The notes under the pieces: generated by a model
Told to the model about the DNA's origin: nothing
The model's database searches: none
The model's input: only the letters and a program-made list of their open reading frames with translations
In this document: in pieces, positions 34,327-45,534 of the stretch
How the letters are laid out: each line of letters starts with the position of its first letter
Position numbering within the stretch: the stretch's first letter is position 1
Program-made: the position numbers and the translations under genes
DNA from: Okapia johnstoni
Lineage: Eukaryota; Chordata; Mammalia; Artiodactyla; Giraffidae
Assembly (NCBI GenBank): GCA_024291935.2
Contig: CM044316.1
Coordinates: 75,346,501 to 75,410,500, forward strand
DNA length: 64,000 bases
Reading direction: 5' to 3'

Positions 34327-35703
34327 GCCAGCAGATTTGCAAAATGCAGCCCTGGCCACAGGACTGGAAAAGGTCAGTTTTCATTCCAATCCCAAAGAAA
34401 GGCAATGCCAAAGAATGTTCGAACTACTGCACAATTGCACTCATCTCACACGCTAGCAAAGTAATGCTCAAAATTCTCCAAGCCAGGCTTCAACAATATG
34501 TGAACCGTGAACTTCCAGATGTTCAAGCTGGTTTTAGAAAAGGCAGAGAAACTAAAGATCAAATTGCCAAAATCCTCTAGATCATCAGAAAATCAAGAGA
34601 GTTCCATAAAAATTCTGCTTTATTTACTATGCCAAAGTCTTTGACTGTGTAGATCACAACAAACGGCAGAAAATTATTAATGAGATCAGAATACCAGTCC
34701 ACCTGACCTGCCTCCTGAGAAATCTGTATGCAGGTCAGGAAGCAACAGTTAGAACTGGAGATGGAACAACAAACTGGTTCCAAATTGGAAATGGAGTATG
34801 TCAAGGCTGTATATTGTCACCCTGCCTATTTAACTTATACACAGAGTACATCATGAGCAACTCCAGGCTGGATGAAGCACAAGCTGAAATCAAGATTGCC
34901 AGGAGAAATATCAATAACCTCAGGTATGCAGATGACACCACTCTTATGGCAGAAAGTGAAGAAGAACTAACAAATCTCTTGATGAAAGTGAAAGAAGAGT
35001 GAAAAATTTAAACTAACATTCTTAAAACTAAACATTCAGAAAACTAAGATCATGGCATCCAGTCCCATCACTTCATGGCAAATAGATGGGGAAAAAATGG
35101 AAACAGTGAGAGACTTTATTTTGGGGCTTCAAAATCACTGCAGATGGTAACTGAAGCCATGAAATTAAAAGACACTTGCTCCTTGGAAGAAAAGTTATGA
35201 CCAACCTAGACATTATATTAAAAAGCAGAGACATTACTTTGTCAACACAGGTCTGTATAGTCAAAGCTATGGTTTTCCAGTAGTCATATATAAATGTGAG
35301 ATTTGGGCTATAAAGAAAGCTAAGTGCCAAAGAATGATGCTTTTGAACTGTGGTGTTGAAGAAGACTCTTAGAATCCCTTGGACAGCAAGGAGATCCAAC
35401 CAGTCCATCCTAAAGGAAATCAGTCTTGAATGTTCATTGGAAGGACTGATGTTGAAGCTGAAACTCCAGTACATTGGCCATCTGATGCAAAGAACTGACT
35501 CACTGGAAAAGACCCTGATGCTGGGAAAGATTGAAGGCAGGAGAATAGAATCACAGAGAAATAGATGGTTGGATGACATCACCGACTCAATGGACAATGA
35601 GTTTGAGTAAGCTCTGGGAATTGGTGATGAGCAGGAAGCCTGGCGTGCTGCAGTCCATGGGGTTGCAAAGTGTTGGAGATGACTGAGCAACTGAACTGAA
35701 CTG
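34327..35703 (+). mobile_element. BovB LINE, 1.4 kb, embedded in L1 ends
   Basis: Starts at 'gccagcagatttgcaaaatgc' just upstream of the RT QDWKR block and ends in GAACTGAACTGATG. Frames: 34344..34580 (PQDWKRSVFIPIPKKG to QAGFRKGRETKDQI), 34814..35002 (SPCLFNLYTEYIM, LRYADDTTLM intact YADD), 35350..35610 (C-terminal block). Motif A lies in a frameshifted stretch around 34610-34660 (reads FIYYAKVFD in part, catalytic Asp changed). Bounded by L1 5' UTR on the left and L1 3' end on the right. Confidence 0.9.
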
Positions 35704-35800
35704 ATGCTTATATACAACTGACTCACATTGGTGTACAGCTGAAACTAACACAATGTCATAAATCAATTATATGCCAATAAAATTAATAAAAGTTAAAGAA
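35704..35800 (+). mobile_element. L1 3' end fragment
   Basis: Reads 'tatacaactgactcacattggtgtacagctgaaactaacacaatg', then 'atcaattatatgccaataaaattaataaaag', the end of ruminant L1 with polyadenylation signal and A-rich tail. It lies in the same orientation as the L1 5' UTR fragment on the other side of the BovB. Confidence 0.75.
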
Positions 35801-37212
35801 AATTAATTAACTTTTAGAACCAACTTTGCCAAAGTCTGAAGATATATTGCTAACAAAAAATGAATGAATCATTATATTTACTGGCATATTTCCTGTTCTT
35901 ATGAATATTCATCAAAATGGTATGCTTTCATTTTTCTGAGATATTCATTGTTCAGGTATTCATTTTACACTGTCTTAAATTGCTCACTTTTACTCATAAC
36001 CTTTTCACTGCTAAACAATGGCAACTGATTTTATTCAAGGTCAGTATTGTAATGGAAGCTGATATTCATATCTCATAACTCAGTCTGGCTTAACAAGGTT
36101 ATGGTAATTCACACCCATGTTTATGATTTCTTTTAAAACACTTTGCACAAAGAAATCCTGGATCTTCCTGCATCTGAGTTGGGTAGATCTTTTTCAAAGT
36201 TAAAATGTAGCATAAAAGCAGTATTGCATTGTAAAGCAGACTCTCAAGTCAGATATAAGTTTCAAGAGTTAGCCTTATAGAACGACACTAAGGATAACAG
36301 TTTTTACTATTTGCTTTAGTATTGCTAAGAGGCACATCATAAATTCTTGACTTCTGCCAAACACAAAGAATTTCCCTACGGCCACTCTCAAGAAATATGC
36401 CAAGGCCAGGAACATTACAGTACAATGGAAAAATGAACATTATAATAACAAATAGTATACTTAAGATTCTGCTGGTTACTTGACTAAAAATATAGCTAGC
36501 CATTTTGGTTAGCTGAATTGCTAAATCAAAATCCAATTTTCCCTATTTATTGGAAAAAGCAACATGGCAATGGCTAAGTACTATCAATCCCCATATGCCC
36601 TTCTAGGCCTCTGACACTCTTTAAATGATCACTGAAAAGAAATTAAATAAACATCTCTTGTGGAGCTTTATTCTCAAATTATTATAGGAAACTAAAGTTT
36701 AAAAGATATAAATATAAATCACTTTATTGATTAGACTGAGATCAAATAGATGAGAGAAGGTGTATAGATATTTTCACTGCTTAATAAGGTGTCTTTATAT
36801 ACTGCCAAATTCACATTTTACAAAGACATTTACTTTGTAATGATAGTACCTATCAGAGCCACCTTTTGGTCCATTTAAATAAGAAGCTTGTCTTTGATAG
36901 AAGAGCTCTCGTTAAAGGCAATATTTATCATCCTACTGCACTCTGCCTTTAAAATTTAAGATAAATCTAATAATTTTTCATCAGATAGTATAGCTGAAAA
37001 TACATTAGTGACACTTCAATCCTAATAAGAAAAAAATTGTAATTGCTTAAATGTCATTCCTTAAATAGTATCTTTTCCAATATCTTTTTATTTTTGAAAA
37101 AAAAAATTATAATGAACAAGTCTTATTTTCCCTATCAGACCTTTTATAATTTAATGTCTAGAACTTTGTCACATTATTCTTCTGAATAGGATACCCTTCA
37201 TAGAAATTCACT
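35801..37212. other. Unassigned DNA
   Basis: About 1.4 kb of AT-rich sequence. Around 36225-36270 a weak MIR-like start ('agactctcaagtcagatataagtttcaag') is present but not convincing. No gene seen. Confidence 0.35.
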
Positions 37213-37222
37213 TGTATGACCA

Positions 37223-37446
37223 CTGAAGGTGAAAGTGAAAGTCACAGTCACTCAGTCATGTTCTACCCTTTGTGACCCCATGGACTGTAGCCCGCCAGGC
37301 TCCTCTTTCAATGGGGATTCTCCAGGCAAGAATACTGGAGTGGATTGCCATGCCCTCCTCCAGCAGATCCTGCCAACCCAGGAATCAAACCAGTGTCTCC
37401 TGCATTGCACGCAGATTCTTTACCAGCTGAACTACCAGAGAAGCCC
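37223..37446 (-). mobile_element. Bov-tA SINE, TSD-flanked
   Basis: Left end 'gaaggtgaaagtgaaagtcacagtc', then the 'gactgtagcccgccaggctcctct' BovA block, and the tRNA-like head ending 'gctgaactaccagagaagccc' at right. Flanking 10-base duplication tgtatgacca at 37213..37222 and 37447..37456. Confidence 0.93.
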
Positions 37447-37456
37447 TGTATGACCA

Positions 37457-38269
37457 TTACCCATCATTTAATATACTATAAGTCTACTTGACCTTTAACA
37501 GGTCAGCTTTACCAATCCTAGCAAACCACAGTGAAAATCATTTAACTATAAAAATGTCAAATAAACAAATTATTTGATTTTAAATAAGCTATGCTATGTA
37601 ATAAGCATAAATGTAGCTATGTGAGAATAAGACTGATTCTCAATTTACTTGACTATAATTTAATGCCTAATTATTTAAATGGCATCAATATATATTTTAA
37701 TATGAACAAATTGAAGATATACGTTAACTATGATGTCTATATGTTGTACAAAATATGCATTCATAAAATATAGTGTAGCTGAAGACTAAATCATACTTTC
37801 AGAAGGCTACATACAAACTTACCTCATTTAATAATCTATTTACCCAAGTTTTCTATTAAGTCTGCTCTACCTCCTCTCAGCAGACGTACTGTTGACCTCT
37901 TCCTCCACTTCTTAAGCTCTCCTATCTTTTAGTTTCTGTCCACATGCAGTTCTGGTTTTACACCTACCTCTGTAATCACCAGTTTTCAGTCTACTTTATA
38001 TATCTTTTTCTGAAAACTTCATGGCGTCATAACTTCATCCCGAGTCCTGGTTTCTTTTCTCTCTACTTTCCCCTTAGGTGGATCTCATTTAATTAAAGTT
38101 TAAACAGCATGATTACTACCTCATGCAAATCTTAATCAGATGGTTATTAGGCATCTAAAACATAACAAATCCAATGCTATTAGTGTCCTCTTCCCATCAT
38201 TCTGCCTTTTATAATCTTCCCATCTTGGGTAAAAATAAAAATCCATAATTTATACTCTTTAGATAAATA
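37457..38269. other. Unassigned DNA
   Basis: About 810 bases of AT-rich DNA with some pyrimidine-rich sequence (37860-38080). No element or gene is recognised. Confidence 0.4.
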
Positions 38270-38408
38270 GATTCCAGAAGAACTTATCACACAAGCTACA
38301 TTAAGTGAGTTCGTACTACTGCTTCTAGAACTATAAGATTAAATTTGTGTTGTTTTGAGCAATAAAGACTGTGGTAATTGGTTACAGCAGCAAGAGAAAA
38401 ATTAATAC
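38270..38408 (+). mobile_element. MaLR/ERVL-type LTR 3' end
   Basis: Contains 'ctagaactataagattaaatttgtgttgttttgagc' and 'tgtggtaattggttacagcagc', matching the last 100 or so bases of MLT/MST LTRs (aGAACTGTGAGAaATAAATTTCTGTTGTTTTAAGCC..GTGGTA.TTTGTTA..GCAGC). Only the 3' end is recognisable. Confidence 0.5.
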
Positions 38409-38892
38409 AGAGATTTCAAGGAAAAACATCTCAACGTAGCAAAGGAAATACATTAAAATATATTCTCCGATTCATCTAATTTTCATTCATTAATATGAAT
38501 TTTCATTTAATAATCCCCAGACACTTGAGTAAAATATGAAAGAGGAGCTTCAAGAAAAACAAATTGGTTCTCTGACTTTGAAGAAAATAGAGTTAATATA
38601 GGAAACTGATAACAGATGAAAAAATGTGAATATTTTAATAAAGAAATGAGAACCAATTTTATTCATACAATAAGAATCTGGATTATCTTCCAATAAAGCA
38701 TTTGGGAAAAGATGCTGTTGGACAGAGAAGAAAAAAATCAGAAATTATATAATAGCTTATGAAATTAAAAATCAGAAATTCTCAGTGTATGTTCTAGTTA
38801 TTAGAATGAGTACGTGTAAAGACTAAAGTATGAGTATGACATTAATGAAAAAATTAAGGAAACTTCTTAGAAAGTATGTTATTAATTTATAG
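38409..38892. other. AT-rich DNA
   Basis: About 480 bases, no recognised element. Confidence 0.4.
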
Positions 38893-39090
38893 TGAACTCT
38901 GGCATCAGATTGTCAGGATACAAAATTGGATCCAACATCTACTGCATGTATGAATTTGGACAAGTTATTAAATTTTATAATTCTTGTTTCCTTACATTTA
39001 CACTGGGGGTACTAGTGTTAACACATTCATAGATGTATTTTGAAGATTTTAAAGCTATTGAATAAAGAACAATTAGCGCAACCCTTGGGA
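38893..39090 (+). mobile_element. MIR SINE
   Basis: Pattern 'aactctggcatcagattgtcagga' at the start, 'gaatttggacaagttattaaatt' in the middle and 'tttccttacatttacactgggggtactagtgttaac' towards the end follow the MIR order (TCTGGAGTCAGACTG.., TTGGGCAAGTTACTTAA.., TTTCCTCATCTGTAAAATGGGG). A strongly diverged, ancient tRNA-derived SINE. Confidence 0.65.
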
Positions 39091-40837
39091 AATAATATAA
39101 AATAATATAGATCTAACAGAGGTTGTACTATGTGCCAGTTGACTCATGGTACGGTTTAGCAATATGCAATTTATTGTTTTATATTTACTATCCACTTGCA
39201 AAGAACTTGTATAGAATGTCTATATTTTGGCATAAGACCTATACAAATCTCAGCTGACAGAATTTCAACACTTTCATATTAAAAAGTATATTGCATCTTA
39301 AACCTAAAGGAACAAGTAGTTACCACTAGACTTTGAAAACAATCAGCACCACATAGCAGAGAATCAAAATAAGCTAAAAGATCAACTGGCTCAGAAGGAA
39401 AGAAGTACAGTATAGGAAAAGAAAGTTGAATTTTTCCAATAAGAATTTCTGAAAATTGAAACTATGTTACATCAATTACAATAAAAAGTGTTGCAATGAA
39501 AAATCTCAAGCTAAAAGCAAAATAAATTCCTTGGATGTTAACAGTGTTGCTTAAACAAAATATTTAACAGATCATAAGAAAAAATGTTGAGAAATTTTGA
39601 AACATATATACAACGAAAAGAGACAAAGATTTGCAGTTATACATAATATATAAAAGTCATCCATTTGAAAGAAGTTTGAGAAAAGAAGAACAGATAAAAC
39701 AGAGGCAGAAAACCAATGATGAAACTACCATTTTCAAAACTCCAGAGACAGCTCAATTGACTTCTGTCTACCTAAAAGTGATACATTTTTCTGAATACTG
39801 TATAAGCTTCTGAGTTTTAAATATAAAATCTATATCAAGACAAATAATACAGTAATTTTATAAAAATATTCCCATGTTATATGATTTAGAGGCTAAGACA
39901 AAAGTATGGTGCCATCTTCCTTATTTAGATGTAGAGCAAAAACCAATTTATACTGTCAAGTTGAAGTATCAGAAAAATAAATTTAAGAGTATTATTTAAA
40001 ACTATAAAACTAACAAGTGGAAGTATTAAACATATTCCCCAGAATGGGGGGATCAATGGTTTCAAACAATATGAGTAAAGAAAATTTCTCATTTTGTAGT
40101 GGATAATCAACAGACTCAGTTTAAAGTTGATAAATCAAAGAAGAGATGAAATGCAGAGTGTTGAGAATTGTCAAACCAGGAATATTTCCAAAGTTTAATA
40201 AATGAGGTTTTCCTTAATTTAATGTGCCTCTTTCTTTTAGGAATCTTTGTATTGTTCCTCTAATTGTTTTTTAATCATTTCTTCTACAACATAGAGATAT
40301 ACTTCTATTCAAAGTATTCATTCAAAAGCTTTTTTTGTTGTTGTTATGTACTCTTTAGTGAGACAGCCTTCTTTTACCAAGTTATAGTTATATACATATT
40401 AACACATAAACATAAAATTGATATTTATGGAACCATAAAATTATTTCCTCAATTGCAGAGGAGTGTTTAATGAGTCCTAATTAGCTTCCAATAATTGAAA
40501 AACTACTGAATCCCTACTATATGGCTAGAACTCTTCTAAGCAGTGGAAATGAAAAAAAAAACACCCATAATTTCTATTCTTGTGACACATTCAGATGAAG
40601 GAGATAGAAGATAGAGAAGAATATACATTTTCTGAGGATTATATCATCGAGTTAAAAGAGTTATTAGGAAATGTGACTGGGGATCAGGGTCTCTATTAAC
40701 TAGGATATTACTAAAGTCCTCTCTGAGTTGGTGGCTGTATAATAAAAATCTAAGTAGCAAAAAAGAATCAGCTATTCAAAAAGCTGCAGGCAGAGGATTC
40801 AATGCAGGGAATAGTAGATGCAAAACCCATGGGCTCT
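39091..40837. other. Unassigned AT-rich DNA
   Basis: About 1.7 kb. A stretch near 40510-40600 ('ccctactatatggctagaactcttctaagcagtggaaatg') recalls an old mammalian interspersed repeat but is too short to name. No genes. Confidence 0.35.
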
Positions 40838-41063
40838 GAAAGTGAAAGGGTTAGTCGTTTAGTCCTGTACAATTCTTTGAGACCCCATGGGCTGTAGCCC
40901 GGCAGGCTCCTCTGTCCATGGAATTCTCTAGGCAAGAATACTAGAGTGGGTAGCCATTCCCTTCTCCACCATTCCCTTCTCCAGGGTATCTTCTTGACCC
41001 AGGGATTGAACTTGATCTGCATTGCAGGCAGATTCTTTACTGCCTGAGCCACCAGGGAAGCGC
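40838..41063 (-). mobile_element. Bov-tA SINE, antisense
   Basis: Starts 'gaaagtgaaagggttagtcg', keeps the 'gctgtagcccggcaggctcctctgtcc' block and ends in a tRNA-like head '..gcctgagccaccagggaagcg'. A 14-15 base internal tandem duplication of 'ccattcccttctcca' occurs at about 40954-40983. No clear TSD. Confidence 0.9.
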
Positions 41064-42551
41064 CACGTACGATCAATATAAAATTAAACTATAGAAGGTA
41101 ACTTTTTGACTATGAAGACTTTGCACAGTGAATGTGTGTTTGCTTTATTCTCTCTTTAATATATTAATTTTTCTAAAAAGTGGAAATCCTTTAAATTAAA
41201 ACATCATCAACCATAACAAAGAGATAATTGTAAGAGATTACAAGAAATTGAATTATCAAGGGTATAAGTACCTTAACAAATCCCCCATTGATTTATTGAT
41301 ATATGCAGTATTTACTAATAAATCAAGTAGCAAAATAATATTGTCTTACTATAAGCCCGCATTGTCATCTTATAAAATTGTCGTTTTCTAATTTTTGTGG
41401 GAGATGATCATTATGAATGTAGAACTCATTATTTTGTCCTATGATACAACCCAGGTCAGCATGTAAAAGACTTTTTAAAAAAGTCATGAATATATTTTAA
41501 ATGAAATAGTAAGAGAATTCATACAGCTAATTTAGAATATCCTGTAACTTCCCGTGAACTTGATAAGGGTGATTTTATCTTGTCTTATATCAGCATAGTC
41601 TGAGAGAATCCACTGTAAAAACTGAACTGAACTTAAAAAGAAATGAATCAAATATACATAGTCATTGTTCATGACACTGTCATTTTTAGTAAATATATTC
41701 CAAGTTCTAACTATTTAATGACAAAGCCACCCACCTGTCTTTGCTTTCTTAGTCTTACTCAGTTTATTACTCAGCTTATTACTCAGCATATTCAGGCACT
41801 AAAGCTTGTCAATTCTAAACACCAGTTGAATTAAATTAGACTAATAGGCAATATTCTAAGAACTTCAAATTTACAATAGAATTTAAGCATATCCTTCATG
41901 TAAATCCTCTACATAGTTACCTAAGGATCTCCTGAAAGTCTATGCTCTCTTTAAACAACCTACTTTTTCCATTATTATTATTATTATTTTTTACAGTTGG
42001 CCTAATCCATACAATCATGAATTATAGGTTTCAGAATGCTGTAACAATATGTCATATACCATTCTATCCTCCATAATCGGAGGACAAGAACTATGTCCTG
42101 GGTTCTGTTTTACTTGATGTTGCTTCATATCACCCCAGTTTTGACTATATAGAGTTTTGCCCCAAATAGAGGATGACAGCATTTAGTTCTGAGCATTACT
42201 ACTTGCTTTGATCTATTTGGATATTGTTGTTGACCCTTACTGATCTTCACCACATTTTATGGAGTACTGGGAATTGGACAGTTAACAGGTCACACTCCTT
42301 GTGGTTCTACAATGCCTAAATTCTTGATTTTCCACAAAGTTATAAATTTTAAACATTTATGTCTATAAGCATATATACATACACATATATAAATGACAGT
42401 AATCCCAGAGAAAGAATTTGTTCCTGATCTGAGTGATAGAGAGTTTGACATAAGCATGAATGAATAGCTATGTATTCATCATATATCATGCAGGTACAAA
42501 ATCTTTAGGTAAATAATTGTCAAATTTTTATGTGTATAAGATTCAACTGTG
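41064..42551. other. Unassigned AT-rich DNA
   Basis: About 1.5 kb without recognised repeats or genes. Contains a short ATT-repeat near 41971-41990. Confidence 0.4.
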
Positions 42552-42664
42552 GTGCTAATTAAAATGTAGTACCAGATCCACTCCCCAGAGATAATGATGA
42601 ATTAGAACATTTCAGTCCAAGAGTCTGCATTTTTATAATACCCCAAGGTTTCTATACACGTGAC
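42552..42664 (+). mobile_element. MER5A-like DNA transposon fragment
   Basis: Reads 'tgctaattaaaatgtag..ccagatccactccccagagata', 'aagagtctgcatttttataataccccaaggt' and 'cacgtgacc', matching the order of the non-autonomous hAT element MER5A. Terminal inverted repeats are not clear. Confidence 0.55.
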
Positions 42665-44359
42665 CATTGCCATAAATAAAGATATACTAAATCTGTAGGT
42701 ATTAACTTGGGAACTTACTTCAGTCACTACTACTTGGAGAGTTGAAATCTGAATTCAGATTACTCCAGTGTCCTCCCTTAAGTCAGATTCTTTAAGTTTT
42801 ACGTATATTTCTTATCCAGTAACAGCTGTCCAAAAACCAAACCAATAAGCTAAACAAATGTGTCCACAATTTAAGAAAAACACATTAAGAAAAATCTGAT
42901 TTTCTTTCTTGTCCATGAATATTGTAATATTTCTAGAATGCTGGGTATCTTGTGTGCTTATGATAAATTATAACTTATAAAAAACTGAACAAACTTGAAA
43001 TCTGAGCAAATAGATGCTATTATCTGAGTAACTGATAAATTAACCTGTGTACTCAGTAGTTCCTGCCCCAATGTGATTCATAGTCTTTCAAGAGGAAACA
43101 ATCAAACTGCTATTCTTCCAAGCCAACATATACTATTAGTATAATGAATTATCACTTTCATTCACGGTATCACTAGAACATGAATCATTTTTTAATCCTA
43201 TCAACAAGTAACCACATGCATAAGTAATGGAGAAATGAAAAAGCCCATGAGCAGTACCACGACCACCAACAAAAATCTGTTATTTTGCCTTAAATTGCTT
43301 GATTAAGGTATGTTTTGGAAACACCATTATCAAACATTGATGCTGAAGTGAATATAATCTCTGGATTCAAAGAGTTTAGATAGAAAGTAGTATATTTACT
43401 TTCAAAAGAGTTTAGATAAACTTACTCTCAAGTTGCTATTGATATTTGTTCTGTCATTTACATTTAAACAGTTTTATGCATACTTATTTTAAGTCAATAT
43501 GCTTCTTCTGAGATGCTCCCAAAACACCAATTTTAGGCACAGTTTAGTATAGATAATCTGAAAATTTTCACCCACAAGAACTACCTGTCCCTGTTATTGG
43601 GATATAAGAACCTAGATATTGCAATAAGTAGGAGTAGGATATTAGAAGAAGAAAAAAAGGAACATAAATGCCTTCTCTGTTTCGCAAGTTTCATTATATT
43701 GATTGTAAATTCATATGCTACAATTAAGAACAATAGTTTTCTTATGATTAATAATCAAAACATGTGATTCTATAATTTTCTGACTTTTTTACCTAGTTCC
43801 TAAACATTATACCAATCCTAAAATCCATCACTGCTTGCAAGGAAAGAAAGCATCTGGCAATAGTATTTTTACAGTTGAAAAGTTATTTTACATATTTAAA
43901 TTTAAGTCTGTTAGTTTTCCACTTGAACTTAGATACTGTTATAAAAACAGTTAATTTCTTAAAATACATAATTAGAAATTAATGACACAGAAAATAGCTT
44001 TGACATTTGAGTGCTCCTCCTTTGGAATTTAAGATTAATATTTCTTTAGTATCTGATTTAATGCATTTATGCTTTACCAAGAGACACACTAACCAACAGT
44101 AAAAGTTACGAACCAGATGTCAGCTTACTGGCAATGAGATACATAATGTGTCTTAGGTGACATACTCTGCAATATGGTGCTACATGAATGCCAATTCAAT
44201 GTTTTCAACAGGGGATCAATTTTTACAGACTTTTTATTATCAAATATCACACATTTAAAAAAAATGAACTTAAATTCCATTGAAGTCAATCATAAATACT
44301 AGTGATGAGTGGGAACCTTATTCATTCTTCAGTATATTAAGAATATTGGGTATTTATGT
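42665..44359. other. Unassigned AT-rich DNA
   Basis: About 1.7 kb, no recognised element, RNA gene or coding sequence. Confidence 0.4.
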
Positions 44360-44367
44360 ATGAAAGT

Positions 44368-44456
44368 AGAGCTTCCCAGGTGGCACAGTGGTAAAGAATC
44401 TGCCCCCCAAGGCAGGAGACTCAAGAGATGCAGGTTGAGTCCCTGGGTCAGGAAGA
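44368..44456 (+). mobile_element. Bov-tA SINE, 5' part (tRNA-like head)
   Basis: The tRNA-derived head ('agcttcccaggtggcacagtggtaaagaatctg', 'gagtccctgggtcaggaagat'). It is interrupted at the usual 'ggaagatcccctggagaagg' junction. The SINE resumes at 44731. A likely 8-base TSD, atgaaagt, is at 44360..44367 and 44862..44869, which encloses both halves. Confidence 0.85.
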
Positions 44457-44730
44457 TTTGCCAACAAAGTCTGTCTTGTCAAGGCTATGGTTTTTCCAGT
44501 GGTCAAGTATGGATGTGAGAGTTGGACCATAAAGAAAGCTGAGTGCCGAAGAATTGATGCTTTTGAACTGTGGTGCTGGAGAAGACTCTTGAGAGTCCCT
44601 TGGACTGCAAGGAGATCCAACCAGTCCAACCAGTGGTAGTGCCTTACCACTGAGATGGTTGATCTTTGAACTTTGGGAAGGAAAAGATCTTAGTATTTTA
44701 AAATTCATGTCTGGCCCTTGTTATTTGCTA
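44457..44730 (+). repeat. Inverted copy of 45260..45534 inserted in a SINE
   Basis: The first 172 bases (44457..44628) are BovB C-terminal coding sequence and the remainder (44629..44730) is non-repeat DNA. The same BovB/non-repeat junction, in the reverse orientation, is found at 45260..45534. By eye the two arms differ at about 18 positions in 274. The insert replaces a few bases of the SINE at its head/body junction and has no poly-A or BovB tail of its own, so it is not a normal retrotransposon insertion. Confidence 0.88.
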
Positions 44731-44861
44731 GAGAAGGAAATGGCAACCCACCTGGTATGCTTGCCTAGGAAATTTCATGGACAGAGGAGCCTGGTGGACT
44801 ACAGTCTATGTGGTTACAAAGAGTCAGACATGACTGAGCTCCTGAGCACCCCACAGAATAC
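44731..44861 (+). mobile_element. Bov-tA SINE, 3' part
   Basis: Continues with 'gagaaggaaatggcaaccca', 'ttgcctaggaaatttcatggacagaggagcctgg' and 'tacaaagagtcagacatgactgag'. It completes the SINE whose head lies at 44368..44456. Confidence 0.87.
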
Positions 44862-45259
44862 ATGAAAGTTGTTAAGAGAATAAAACTCCCAAGAGTTCTC
44901 ATTACAAGGAAACATATATGCTTTTTCTTTTATTTTGCATCTATATGAGCTGATACATGGTCAATAAATTTGTTATGGTAATCATTTTATGATGTATGTA
45001 AGTCAAATAATTATGTTGTCTACCTTAAACTTAGACAGTGCTGTGTGTAAATTATACCTCAACTACACTGGAAGAAATAGAAAGAATGATAAAGACGATG
45101 AAAAATCATCCAAAATTGAGTGGTAGAATATTTATTTGAAAAGTAATAATACATATATATTTTTATTATACCTGCAACTGTGTAAAATCTTCTAAAGAAA
45201 GCTCAAACCAATATTAAAAATAAAACTATTACATGCATGGAATTTGTTTCTGAGTCTCA
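44862..45259. other. Spacer of the inverted repeat
   Basis: AT-rich DNA between the two arms. No recognised element. Confidence 0.4.
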
Positions 45260-45534
45260 TAGCAAATAACAAGTGTCAGACAGGAATTTTAAAATACTAA
45301 GATCTTTTCCTTCCCAAAGTTCAAAGATCAATCATCTCAGTGGTAAGGCATTACCACTGGGTGGACTGGCTGGATCTCCTTGCAGTCCAAGGGACTCTCA
45401 AGAGTCTTCTTCAACACCACAGATCAAAAGCATCAATTCTTCGGTGCTCAGCTTTCTTTGTAGTCCAACTCTCACATCCATACATGACCACTGGAAAAAC
45501 CATAGCCCTGACAAGACAGAAATTTGTTGGCAAA
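45260..45534 (-). repeat. Right arm (probable source) of the inverted repeat
   Basis: Reverse-complement partner of 44457..44730. Here the BovB part is continuous with a 2-kb BovB copy to the right, so this arm is the likely original and the left arm the copy. Confidence 0.88.

Noticed and set aside
35073..35726. 217-codon minus-strand frame
   Set aside because: It is the antisense shadow of the BovB copy at 34327..35703. The same applies to 25128..25697 (189 codons, minus), 26191..26706 (plus), 19918..20415 (minus) and 55102..55629 (minus).
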